Part shown: positions 55,260-63,159 of the stretch, piece by piece
How positions within the stretch are numbered: the stretch's first letter is position 1
Layout: every line of letters starts with the position of its first letter
The notes under the pieces: generated by a model
Told to the model about the DNA's origin: nothing
Seen by the model: only the letters and a program-made list of their open reading frames with translations
Databases searched by the model: none
Assembly (NCBI RefSeq): GCF_000262755.1
Contig: NZ_AFEU01000002.1
Location: 558,001-622,000, forward strand
Length of the DNA: 64,000 nucleotides
DNA from: Bacillus methanolicus PB1
GTDB lineage: Bacteria; Bacillota; Bacilli; Bacillales; Cytobacillaceae
Direction: 5' to 3'
Position numbers and translations under genes: made by a program

Positions 55260-56010
55260 TATTTATACACTTCCCTAATCGTTGCTAAATTCCGTTTTGC
55301 TAGATCATCAATATCCGGATAATTGGGCATGGAAACGCCCAAGGCTTCTTGATAATGTGCTTCCTGATAATTTAATTTCTTGTTACTTATAGGGTGTTGC
55401 GCAATCAGTTCCGTGTTATAATAAATCCATAATTGATTATCATACACTTGTAAGCCTACTTTCTTTCCTTGGTACTGTGCTGGTACCGAGTATTGGTTTG
55501 ATTTGTAGGAAATCATGTTGGATGCATTGACTTTTACAAGCGTATGTTTGATCCGATAGGAATCTCTTACTTTCTCGGCTGGTAACTGGAGTAGGTGATT
55601 CCTTTCTTTTTTGAATTCTATCGCAGGAATTTTTCCAGTTCCTTGGTGGACCTCATGGTTCACCCGATGAGATAAGTCTTGCACAAATTGATGTAATTCT
55701 TCCAAGGTCAACTGACCTTGATAAGCATGAATTTCATCTAATATTTTCATTGTGGTTTCGACTTTTCCTTTTGTCCGTGGACGTCCAGCAATGCATGGCT
55801 TCACCTCAAAACCAAAATCCTTAGCGAATTGCGCAAACTTGGCATTCACTCTTCCTGGAGAATGTTCTGTTCTTGCCTCATCCATAACGGTTTTCATATT
55901 ATCCGTGATTATTTCAGCCGGTACCCCTCCAAAAGCTTCGAATGTTTCTGTTAAGAAGGAAAACAGGACACTTTGTGACTTATTTCCACATTTATCGATA
56001 TGTACATACT
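55259..56010 (-). pseudogene. istA: IS21 transposase IstA, 5' truncated
   Basis: Only the C-terminal half remains. The frame can be followed from about 56010 (YVHIDKCGNKSQSVLFSFLT, TETFEAFGGVPAEIITDN) through KPCIAGRPRTKGKVETTMKI, a DDE-family segment with the final glutamate, to a basic end AKRNLATIREVYK. The N-terminal helix-turn-helix and first catalytic Asp are lost at about 56011, where a palindrome CATACTAA / TTAGTATG begins. Confidence 0.8.
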
Positions 56011-56064
56011 AACCACCTCATGATTAGTATGAAATCTAAAGTCAATTTTGTACATTATTATTCA

Positions 56065-56127
56065 AGCATTTGTGTACATATTTAAATTATCATTTCTACA
56101 CACTTCTTTCAGATCACGAACGGACAT
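56065..56127 (-). pseudogene. istB: IS21 istB fragment (N-terminal 20 codons)
   Basis: ATG 56127 overlaps the istA stop (TAATG) and encodes MSVRDLKEVCRNDNLNMYTN before running into element 1 terminal sequence and a stop. Confidence 0.6.
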
Positions 56128-57760
56128 TAGAAATCCCTCCCTTCTAAGGTTGGACATAGCCTTTGATCATACATGCTTAAATCAGTTTCATAGTCCAGTA
56201 ATACAGAAGGGGTATGGGCTTCTGTCATTTTTTCCGGATAAGTTGCTTTCTTAGCTTCCAATAAGGAACCCAATTCGTGTGGCTCTTTTTCCATATATTG
56301 CTCTATCTCCAAGCATTTATCGATGTCCTGTAAAGTATGCACCTCCAACAATTTTTTTAAGCCTGCCACCCGTTTTTTAATCTCATCAGGTTTTATCGTA
56401 AGATAAGTTTGTACTCTTTCGGGAAGGTATTTAAAGAAACGAGAATATTTAACAGCACGAGGTTTTTTCTCCCAGTCAACCAGAATGTCGTTCCACGGTA
56501 TAGGCCTTGTTGTCAACATATAGGGACGTAAGTCTTGATAAATGATTTCACCGTCATTCGTATAGCAGGTGAACTTATCCCATTCCTTTTTAATGACTAA
56601 AGTCTGTTTGATCCTCGCTTTATGGATAACGAATTTTTCTCCATCAACTAAAATCTCGCCATACTTATTTACAGTAGCTGAGTCGATTGAAAAGATCGGA
56701 AGATCACTAATTGGTAAAGCTTTTAGATGCTTCTGTTCCTCAGCCCACAATTCTTCTATCAGTACTCCTTTTTCGTAGTGTAGCCGCTCTCGATCGTTTA
56801 CCATTTTCTCTTCCAACCACTGAGCCAGTTGAGAAAAATCCTCCATTATTGGAGCTGTTACAAAGAAGTTATTCCTTGTATAGCCAACCTTTTTCTCTAC
56901 ATTCCCTTTTTCATGTCCGCTACCGGGATTGCATGGTTGTACTTCAAATCCATAATGGGACTGAAAGCGTAAGAAAGAATCCGTATAGGTTCTTTTTTCT
57001 CCCTTGCCTACCGTTACGACAGCCGCCGACAGGTTATCAATTCGTAAATATGTCGGAACACCACCAGCCTGGTGAAATAATTGTTTCAAGCCCTCTAGAA
57101 AACACTCCGTGTTTTCTGCCGGTAAAGGATAGGAAAAAGCCGCATTACTATATGGAAAACTAAGAATAAGAGATTTGATATCTTTGTATGCGCCGTCTTT
57201 TACAACTGTCATATTTCCAAAATCCACTTGGGCTTCACCCGGAGGGTGCTCCAAGCGTTCGTATCTTCTGGTACTTTCTTCTTTAATTTGTGGTTTACGA
57301 TGCTGAATATACTCACTAACGGTTCGATAAGAACCTTTAAAACCATGTTCTTCTCTAAGTTGTTCAAACATTTTTTTATTAGTTCTTCTCTCTTTTTTCT
57401 TGAGCTTCATGTCCTCCTCAAGCCAACAATCTACAATTTCTCCGTATCCTTCCTCATACATCATTCCCCTTCGACGAAAAGGGAGTGATTCTACTGGTAC
57501 TTCACCGTCTGCGTATTTTTTTGCCGTTCTCCAATTTCGACCTGTTTTTTTAGCGATCTCAGAGATAGACATACCTTCGACTTCTCTTAAATGTTTGATA
57601 TAATTAACTTCAGGCATTGCTAGCATCCTTTCTTGTCCTCCCTCTGTTAAGTACTGCTCAAACTCAACAGTAGGGGTTATTGGATAAGCTGGCAAGCCTT
57701 TTTTTATGCAGTATAGTTCTGCACAAATATCCTGCAAAACAATGTACTTTTATTTTGCAA
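56079..57760 (-). mobile_element. IS21-family element 2 (istB truncated)
   Basis: Carries a complete istA (56127-57617) and only the first roughly 20 codons of istB, cut where element 1 begins. The right end is placed in the TGCAAAACAATGTACTTTTA region near 57735-57760; this boundary is approximate. Confidence 0.65.
56127..57617 (-). CDS. istA: IS21-family transposase IstA
   Basis: DDE transposase, 496 residues from ATG 57617. The N-terminal helix-turn-helix is at about 15-35 (GMSISEIAKKTGRNWRTAKK). The catalytic core contains PPGEAQVDFGNMTVVKDGAY (first Asp), LRIDNLSAAVVT (second Asp) and NPGSGHEKGNVEKKVGYTR (Glu). GAAAGGATGCTAGCA precedes the chosen ATG; the open frame extends upstream to 57737 without a binding site. 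Complete, but its helper istB is truncated, so autonomous movement is unlikely. Confidence 0.9.
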   Translation of the reverse strand: MPEVNYIKHLREVEGMSISEIAKKTGRNWRTAKKYADGEVPVESLPFRRRGMMYEEGYGEIVDCWLEEDMKLKKKERRTNKKMFEQLREEHGFKGSYRTVSEYIQHRKPQIKEESTRRYERLEHPPGEAQVDFGNMTVVKDGAYKDIKSLILSFPYSNAAFSYPLPAENTECFLEGLKQLFHQAGGVPTYLRIDNLSAAVVTVGKGEKRTYTDSFLRFQSHYGFEVQPCNPGSGHEKGNVEKKVGYTRNNFFVTAPIMEDFSQLAQWLEEKMVNDRERLHYEKGVLIEELWAEEQKHLKALPISDLPIFSIDSATVNKYGEILVDGEKFVIHKARIKQTLVIKKEWDKFTCYTNDGEIIYQDLRPYMLTTRPIPWNDILVDWEKKPRAVKYSRFFKYLPERVQTYLTIKPDEIKKRVAGLKKLLEVHTLQDIDKCLEIEQYMEKEPHELGSLLEAKKATYPEKMTEAHTPSVLLDYETDLSMYDQRLCPTLEGRDF

Positions 57761-57917
57761 TAAACAATCATTTCACAGTTCAACGTTTGTAACTATACTT
57801 GTCGATATATGCTTTTGAGTCTGAAAAAAGGCATTTTTAATTAATAGATTCAAATGATTGCTTTTGCGACGAGAATATTTGTTTGTCGAAAAATCAGGGG
57901 TATCATTTTTTGAAAGA

Positions 57918-57940
57918 ATGTATATACTATATATATACAT
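57918..57940 (+). promoter_or_regulatory. Operator-like inverted repeat and promoter upstream of mazEF
   Basis: ATGTATATA (57918-57926), CTATA, TATATACAT (57932-57940): perfect 9-bp arms. TTGAAA at 57910-57915 with TATATA at 57932-57937 (16-bp spacing) gives a promoter overlapping the palindrome, as expected for autoregulation by MazE. Confidence 0.6.
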
Positions 57941-58017
57941 TTTGGGTTGGGGGTGATATAATGAATTCAAAGGAACATTTAGAAAACAAAATAAACCAAA
58001 GTAAAGGGGTTGACTAC

Positions 58018-58269
58018 ATGTCTACAGTTGTTGCTCAAAAATGGGGAAACAGTTTGGGCATTCGTATCCCAAAAGATGCTGCTGATAAAATAGGTATCGA
58101 ACAAGGTTCCGAAATGGAATTAAAAGTGATTGGAAATGAAGGCATCATCACATTAAAGCCAAAAAGAATACGGAAGAAATACACATTGGAAGAACTAATA
58201 TCACAGATTACTCCTGAAAATCGACACAAGGAAATTAATTTCGGGATAGAAGGACGTGAATTGATTTAA
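58018..58269 (+). CDS. mazE: MazE/AbrB-type antitoxin
   Basis: 83 residues with a swapped-hairpin AbrB/MazE DNA-binding domain (STVVAQKWGNSLGIRIPKDA, then IGIEQGSEMELKVIGNEGII). The C-terminal tail (KYTLEELISQITPENRHKEI) is the usual toxin-binding part. ATG 58018 matches family N-termini. An alternative ATG at 57961 with a better-looking GGGGGTGAT site would add 19 residues. Its TAA overlaps the mazF ATG. Stranded between IS21 debris and S-layer relics, so probably horizontally acquired. Confidence 0.9.
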   Translation: MSTVVAQKWGNSLGIRIPKDAADKIGIEQGSEMELKVIGNEGIITLKPKRIRKKYTLEELISQITPENRHKEINFGIEGRELI

Positions 58270-58655
58270 TGCCAGCAGACGTACCAGAGAGAGGCGATTT
58301 CATTGTTTTAAACTTCAATCCACAAGCTGGTCATGAACAGGCTGGGAGAAGGAATGCTATTGTTTTATCGCCTAAAGAATTCAATCATGCAACAGGATTT
58401 ATAGCTGTTTGTCCAATTACCAATCAAAAGAAGGGTTATCCCTTTGAAGTAGATTTACCAGAAGAAGGAATATCCCTTGATAGCGATGGTTATCCAATAA
58501 CAGGGGTAGTTTTAACTGATCAAATTAAATCATTGGATTGGAAAGCTCGTAATCTAAAAATTTTAAAGAAGTATGATCTAGAAGATGCTCAAATTGAAGA
58601 AATAGATAAAATAATTGATGAATGCCTAGCGAAAATAGCAACATATCTGACCTGA
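58269..58655 (+). CDS. mazF: MazF/PemK-type endoribonuclease toxin
   Basis: 128 residues. Recognisable PemK/MazF core: VPERGDFIVLNFNPQAGHEQ, AGRRNAIVLSPKEFNHATGF, VCPITNQKKGYPFEVDL, GVVLTDQIKSLDW. This form resembles the ChpB/MazF of Proteobacteria more than the standard Bacillus NdoA/MazF. An additional C-terminal helix (about 100-128) is rich in Asp, Glu and Lys. Cleaves mRNA when freed from MazE. Coupled to mazE through TAATG. Confidence 0.92.
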   Translation: MPADVPERGDFIVLNFNPQAGHEQAGRRNAIVLSPKEFNHATGFIAVCPITNQKKGYPFEVDLPEEGISLDSDGYPITGVVLTDQIKSLDWKARNLKILKKYDLEDAQIEEIDKIIDECLAKIATYLT

Positions 58656-58658
58656 CAT

Positions 58659-58690
58659 AATCCTTTCTCTTTTAGAAAGGGTTATTTTTT
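58659..58690 (+). terminator. Terminator of mazEF
   Basis: AATCCTTTCT-CTTT-TAGAAAGGGTTATTTTTT. Confidence 0.88.
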
Positions 58691-58947
58691 GTACTTTAAA
58701 GTTTCTTGATAATTTTTGCGAAGCTAATTTAGTTGGGTAGGTGTCGAAAAACGAAATTAGTAAGTTGATCGTTTTTATTTTAATTACGGAAGTTGTGAGT
58801 CAAACTGGCATTTTACTTGCTTTCTTTTGTCATTAAATCCACAAGAAAAATGAGTCCAGTAAACTGTTCAACATAGCAAAAAACTAGATCTATCAAGGAT
58901 TTGGTTCTAATCATAAGTATCTGGATAGAAAAAATATGGAATGTTGA

Positions 58948-59377
58948 CGAAAAGTAAGTGCGATTAACCTTAATACAATTAAGGTAACGTTCAACAAAGA
59001 AGTTGATGAAACTTCCGCTGAAACCAAATCGAACTATGCTCTTGATGGAGCTGCTTTAGGTGGTAACGACCAAGTAATCTTACAAGATGATAAAAAATCC
59101 GTTTTAATCGTATTGGAAACTCCTAAAGGTCAATATGATAAAAACAGTTGTGACAGTGAAAGGAAGCACAATCTATACAAAAGACAAGTTAAAATCTTTT
59201 GATAAGGTAGAAAAAGAAGTTACTTTCACTGATTCAACAGTTCCAACAGTTCAATCTGTAACTGCAAAAGGTAATAAAAAACTTGTAGTGAAATTCTCTG
59301 AACCAGTAAAAGTACCAAATATCATTGCTGCAGCAGGAAGCTCATTTAAAATCAATGGGAGTGGATTACATCTTTAG
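58948..59377 (+). pseudogene. S-layer Ig-like domain relic
   Basis: No start. The first frame (from about 58954) reads VSAINLNTIKVTFNKEVDET, DEKSNYALDGAALGGNDQ-like sequence. It shifts in an A-run near 59138 to KTVVTVKGSTIYTKDKLKSF, VPTVQSVTAKGNKKLVVKFS and stops at TAG 59375. The repeats SAIN..VTFNKEVD match the Ig-like modules of the S-layer gene at 49997. It is cut on the right by IS21 element 3. Confidence 0.75.
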
Positions 59378-59387
59378 GAAGCAGGAG

Positions 59388-60778
59388 AAAAAAATTAGAC
59401 CCGTATCATAATCAGATATTAAGCTGGCTAAAGGAGCATCCAGACCTATCTTCTGCTCAAGTGGAGGACTGGTTAAAAGAACGATATCCAACATTGGACG
59501 TTGGTGGAAATACCGTTCGCTCTTATGTAAGTGAAATGAGAGATATCTATCATATCCCTAAAGTAATTCGTGTTCGAACGCATGAAGCTGTGGAAGAATT
59601 ACCAATGGGGCAACAAGTTCAAGTAGATTGGGGGGGGAAATCACCATAAAGAATTCTGAAAATAAAGATGTGAAACTTTACTTTATTACTTTTGTTCTCT
59701 CCCACTCTCGCTATAAATATGTAGAATGGCTTGATCGACCTTTTACAACGAGAGATACGATCAGATGTCATGAAAAAGCATTCCAGTTTTTGGGGGAATA
59801 CCAGAGGAAATCGTATATGATCAAGATCATCTTATAACTGTAAGTGAAAATGCGGGTGATATCATCCTAACTAGTGAATTTCAGGCTTACAAGCAAGAAC
59901 GCGGATTTCGAATCTACCTATGCAGAAAAGCAGATCCGCAGAGTAAAGGGAAAGTTGAAAATGTTGTCAAATTTGTAAAGAAGAACTTTGCGAAAAATAG
60001 AGTATATGCCAATCTAGAGGCTTGGAATGAAAAGTGTCTAGCATGGCTAGAAAGAACAGGAAATTTCAATGTACATCATACAACGAAAAAAAGACCGGTA
60101 GAAGTGCACGCCCTCGAAAAGCAACACTTAAAACCAGTCTCTTCCCTGCTCTCTTTTGAGAACACTATTGTAACAAGTATAACAAGAACAGTTCATAAGG
60201 ACAACGTTATAAAATATAAATCCAATCGTTATTCTCTTCCATTAGGGACTTATCGCCCAAGGGGAGACAATACGGTGTATGTAGAAACCCAAGAGGAAGA
60301 GCTCATCATAAGAAGAGAACCACATGGAGAAGTCTTAGCCAGACACCCACTATGCCACGGAAAAGGAGAATTGATAAAGAACCGTCAACATACAAGAGAT
60401 CGCTCAAAAGGAATTCATGCATACAAAGAAACCGTAATTCGGCAGTTTAAGGATCAAGAAAAAGCAGAGCAGTTTATCCATGAGGTTGGAATCCGTTATC
60501 CAAGATACATTCGGGACCAACTACAAGTCATTCAATGTGCCATCACCCAATATCGACAAGATATAGATGAGGCCCTAGCTGTTTGTATCAAAGATCAGTT
60601 ATGGAGTGCCAATGATCTTCGGGATATTGCCCAACATTTTACTCGATTAAAAGAAACAAAAACTTCGAAACCAAATTCAATTCAAGAACCTAAAAATATC
60701 AACCCGGCAATAAAAGCCACAGCAGCAACTAGGGAAATGGATGATTATATCAAGATATTAGGGGGTGCTTCATCATGA
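59388..60778 (+). pseudogene. istA: IS21 transposase IstA (truncated, two frameshifts)
   Basis: The frame begins without a start (KLDPYHNQILSWLKEHPDLS) and proceeds through AQVEDWLKERYPTLDVGGNT and QVQVDWG with the first catalytic Asp. A frame change falls in a run of nine G near 59630; a second falls in a run of five G near 59793, where LGGIPEEIVYDQ is expected. The last stretch encodes RKADPQSKGKVENVVKFVKK and a full C-terminal part to 60778. The N-terminal helix-turn-helix is missing. Confidence 0.85.
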
Positions 60779-60963
60779 CGAAAACAGTACAGATCCTTCA
60801 AGAGTATTTCCGCCATCTTCGGATGTCGGAAACGGCTAATGAACTGCCCCCGTTACTTCGGAATGCAGAAAAAATGTCTTGGACTTATCAAGAGTTTCTA
60901 CAGAAGCTGGAAAAAAATCTTGCAAAACGCTGGATTTTTAAATTGCAAAACACACGGTTATAA
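60775..60963 (+). pseudogene. istB: IS21 istB fragment
   Basis: ATG 60775 overlaps the istA stop (ATGA) and encodes MTKTVQILQEYFRHLRMSET, ANELPPLLRNAEKMSWTYQE, FLQKLEKNLAKRWIFKL, then a stop. The ATPase domain is absent, so an internal deletion has occurred near 60915. Confidence 0.75.
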
Positions 60964-61221
60964 CACTTGGTTATCCACATGTAGTGGGATGGTGTCAAAC
61001 TTGAGTGACAAGAAAGTGACCATAACTTTATTTGAATATAATTATTTAGAGGTGCTTATTTGGATTTTTATTCGGTATTCGGACCATAATCTTCAATTAC
61101 TTTAAATATTGAAGTAAATTTAGCGCATAGTGTCTAATCCCTTTTTATAATCATTCTTAAATCTTGAAAATTAGGACCGATAAAAAAGAGTAGTGAATGA
61201 AAAAGATAGGGATGGTGCTAA

Positions 61222-61599
61222 ATGCAACTTGAAGAATTGATCAACAAAATAAATAAGAGTTTAGATGAACTTGATTTAGTAACAGCAAGAAAATATATAG
61301 AGGAGAATATCGAATTATTAAACAAAAATAAAGCGCTTCTTAATAGTAATGCAAGGGCCTTACTCGAATTTTTAACAGATAATCAAAAATCCGATGTTAA
61401 ACCTCTTACTAGGCAAGAAATGTCAACTATTAACTCTATTAACATTTACGCCCTAAGGTTTGATATAAGGGGATTAAAACTGTTAATCAAGGATAAAGCT
61501 AACTTGTTATCAAGAAAAGATGTAGTTCAGTATTTAAATTCTGACGCTAAGACAATTTTATCGGGAATGGGTGTTATAGAAAAAAAGGACCAACAGTAA
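61222..61599 (+). CDS. Hypothetical helical protein, 125 residues
   Basis: Not recognised. Soluble, helical, with leucine spacing (MQLEELINKINKSLDELDLV, TARKYIEENIELLNKNKALL). The C-terminus LNSDAKTILSGMGVIEKKDQQ ends inside a terminator hairpin. AAGATAGGGATGGTG precedes ATG 61222. Intact between IS remnants, so it may be a passenger or surviving host gene. Confidence 0.6.
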   Translation: MQLEELINKINKSLDELDLVTARKYIEENIELLNKNKALLNSNARALLEFLTDNQKSDVKPLTRQEMSTINSINIYALRFDIRGLKLLIKDKANLLSRKDVVQYLNSDAKTILSGMGVIEKKDQQ

Positions 61600-61612
61600 T
61601 GTTGGTTTTTTT
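61589..61612 (+). terminator. Terminator overlapping the end of the 61222 gene
   Basis: ACCAACA-GTAA-TGTTGGTTTTTTT; the stop codon TAA lies in the loop. Confidence 0.85.
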
Positions 61613-61974
61613 GTTGTTTTCAGTAGGAAGATGATGTGAATTAATTATTATGAATATTTTTTTATCAACAAATTATTTGTATTGTGAAAGTAATCATCTT
61701 GATTGCTTTTTTTACATACAATAAGCTAAATCTTCAAAAAGTAGGTCGAATATTTAAAAATTTATTACTAAACAGGTGCATTAGCTAGCAGCAAATAATC
61801 GAATAATATATGCAATTTATATATTTGAATTAACTCTCTTAAAATTGGAAATTACTAAGTTAGTAATGAATTTTTAAGGGTGTGTTTTTTTGCGAAAATG
61901 AAAGATATTACTGGAATAAAATTTGGATTACTTACTGCTATAAAGGTTATTGTGTAACCGTCAAGTAGTTTTGA
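61613..61974. other. Gene-free AT-rich stretch
   Basis: 362 bp without a gene. A second hairpin with T-run (AAGTAATCA-TCT-TGATTGCTTTTTTT, 61688-61713) is visible. Otherwise nothing recognised. Confidence 0.55.
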
Positions 61975-61988
61975 ACACTTTTTGCTAA

Positions 61989-62312
61989 CTAATTTTGAAC
62001 ACTATCTTTTCCGAAAATGGTAGTTCGATGCTTAATCCTGTAGCTGTCATTATCATTTAGTTGGATAACTTCTACTCTATGAAGCAATCGATCTAGAATA
62101 GCTGTAGTAATTCCTTGATCCCCCATCAATTCTCCCCACTGTTCAAGCCCTTTATTAGAAGTCAGGATGATTGAACTTCTTTCGTATAAATGGTTGATCA
62201 GGTGAAATAATACATTAGCTTCCCGTTGATCCATTGCCATGTACATTAAATCATCAATAATGACCAAATCTGATCCTTTTATTCTTTTAAGCTGCATTTG
62301 TATTTTTGGCAA
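61989..62312 (-). pseudogene. istB: IS21 istB fragment (C-terminal half)
   Basis: The frame shows MQLKRIKGSDLVIIDDLMYM (Walker B), EANVLFHLINHLYERSSIIL, TSNKGLEQWGELMGDQGITT and DRLLHRVEVIQLNDNDSYRI. The Walker A half is missing. Possible IS end TAACCGTCAAGTAGTTTTGA, with a second TTTTGAACACT, lies at 61956-62005. Remnant of a fourth IS21 element. Confidence 0.8.
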
Positions 62313-62576
62313 GTAAAAAATGTATCAAATGGCAATTAAAAATGTACCACTTGCCACTCCCATTTTATTTACTCTGTAATATTGAATCTCTTAATCGACG
62401 GCTATTACCGTTAAAGAACAATAAATGTGAATGGTGGATTAACCGATCAATAACAACTTCTGTCAAGATTTGATCGCCAAACACGTGATTCCACTGCCCG
62501 AACTTTAGGTTGGTCGCCATAATTAAACTTCTGGTTTCATAACACATAGAAATGATCCGAAACAACAATTCTGCAT
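62313..62576 (-). pseudogene. istB: IS21 istB fragment of another element
   Basis: The frame reads LLFRIISMCYETRSLIMATN, LKFGQWNHVFGDQILTEVVI, DRLIHHSHLLFFNGNSRRLR, similar to IstB C-termini but different from the neighbour. An IS end with TGGCAAGTAAAAAATGTATC and ATGGCAATTAAAAATGTACC, ending CACTTGCCA, is at 62306-62357. It abuts the previous fragment directly. Confidence 0.75.
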
Positions 62577-62838
62577 CTTACTTTTGCAGAGGAATATATG
62601 TTTTCTTTCACTTCTACCTTCTCAACAACAAAGCCAGTTACATCAGAGATTTCGAAAACCTTATACTTTATCTTTTACGTTTCCATATACATCCTTCCAC
62701 AATAATGTTATATGACTTTCCTGCTTCAAGTTTAGCTTTATTTCTAGCAATCAAATCAGCTTTAGCGATTGTCGCAATAGATTTTCCACCATCAACAGAG
62801 TAAGATACTCCGCCAGCACTGATTGCTTCTGCAACTGG
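62577..62838 (-). pseudogene. S-layer Ig-like domain relic (minus strand)
   Basis: The frame reads VAEAISAGGVSYSVDGGKSI, ATIAKADLIARNKAKLEAGK, SYNIIVEG. It shifts to DVYGNVKDKV, then again to KVFEISDVTGFVVEKVEVKE. The composition matches Ig-like modules of S-layer proteins. Two frameshifts, no start. Bounded on the left by IS21 debris. Confidence 0.65.
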
Positions 62839-62849
62839 GTATTGTGCCT

Positions 62850-63065
62850 GATAATGAGATTAATGCGTTACTTGCCGAACTTGAGGAAAGGTGTCTGTCA
62901 CTCCACGAAAAATCTTGTTTCACAGGAATGTTTCACGAGGGATTTGGTATAGTTTTTAAAAAGATTAAGGAAGCCATCTGCAGAGCTTTTTGTATTTGTG
63001 AAAAAAAAGAGCAAGTTGAAGTTTTTTCACATCCTTTAGCTTTACTTATTAATACTGGACATTAA
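62850..63065 (+). pseudogene. Possible 3' fragment of an unknown gene
   Basis: A frame of about 72 codons (PDNEINALLAELEERCLSLH, EKSCFTGMFHEGFGIVFKKI, KEAICRAFCICEKKEQ) without binding site, starting where the S-layer relic ends. Not recognised. It could be noise, but codon use looks genuine. Confidence 0.3.
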
Positions 63066-63159
63066 TCCACTTATATATTCACTTTCCCTAAATATATAAA
63101 TATAGTAAAATATTACTAGTATTAAATAGACAAATATTTTCTAGAAAGGAAGAAAGATT

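Larger units (their letters stand above)
54470..56078 (-). mobile_element. IS21-family element 1 (internally deleted)
   Basis: Both ends carry the same inverted pattern TGTACAC-n3-TGCTTG-n7-ATGTACAAAAT (54470-54504 and, inverted, 56047-56078). Inside are istB and the C-terminal part of istA on the minus strand. About half of istA is missing, and istB has a frameshift. No clear target duplication was found. Confidence 0.75.
59378..61030 (+). mobile_element. IS21-family element 3 (degenerate)
   Basis: Contains a 5'-truncated istA with two frameshifts and an istB fragment, both on the plus strand. The right end probably lies near TGTCAAACTTGAGTGACAAG (61000-61020). Confidence 0.65.
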
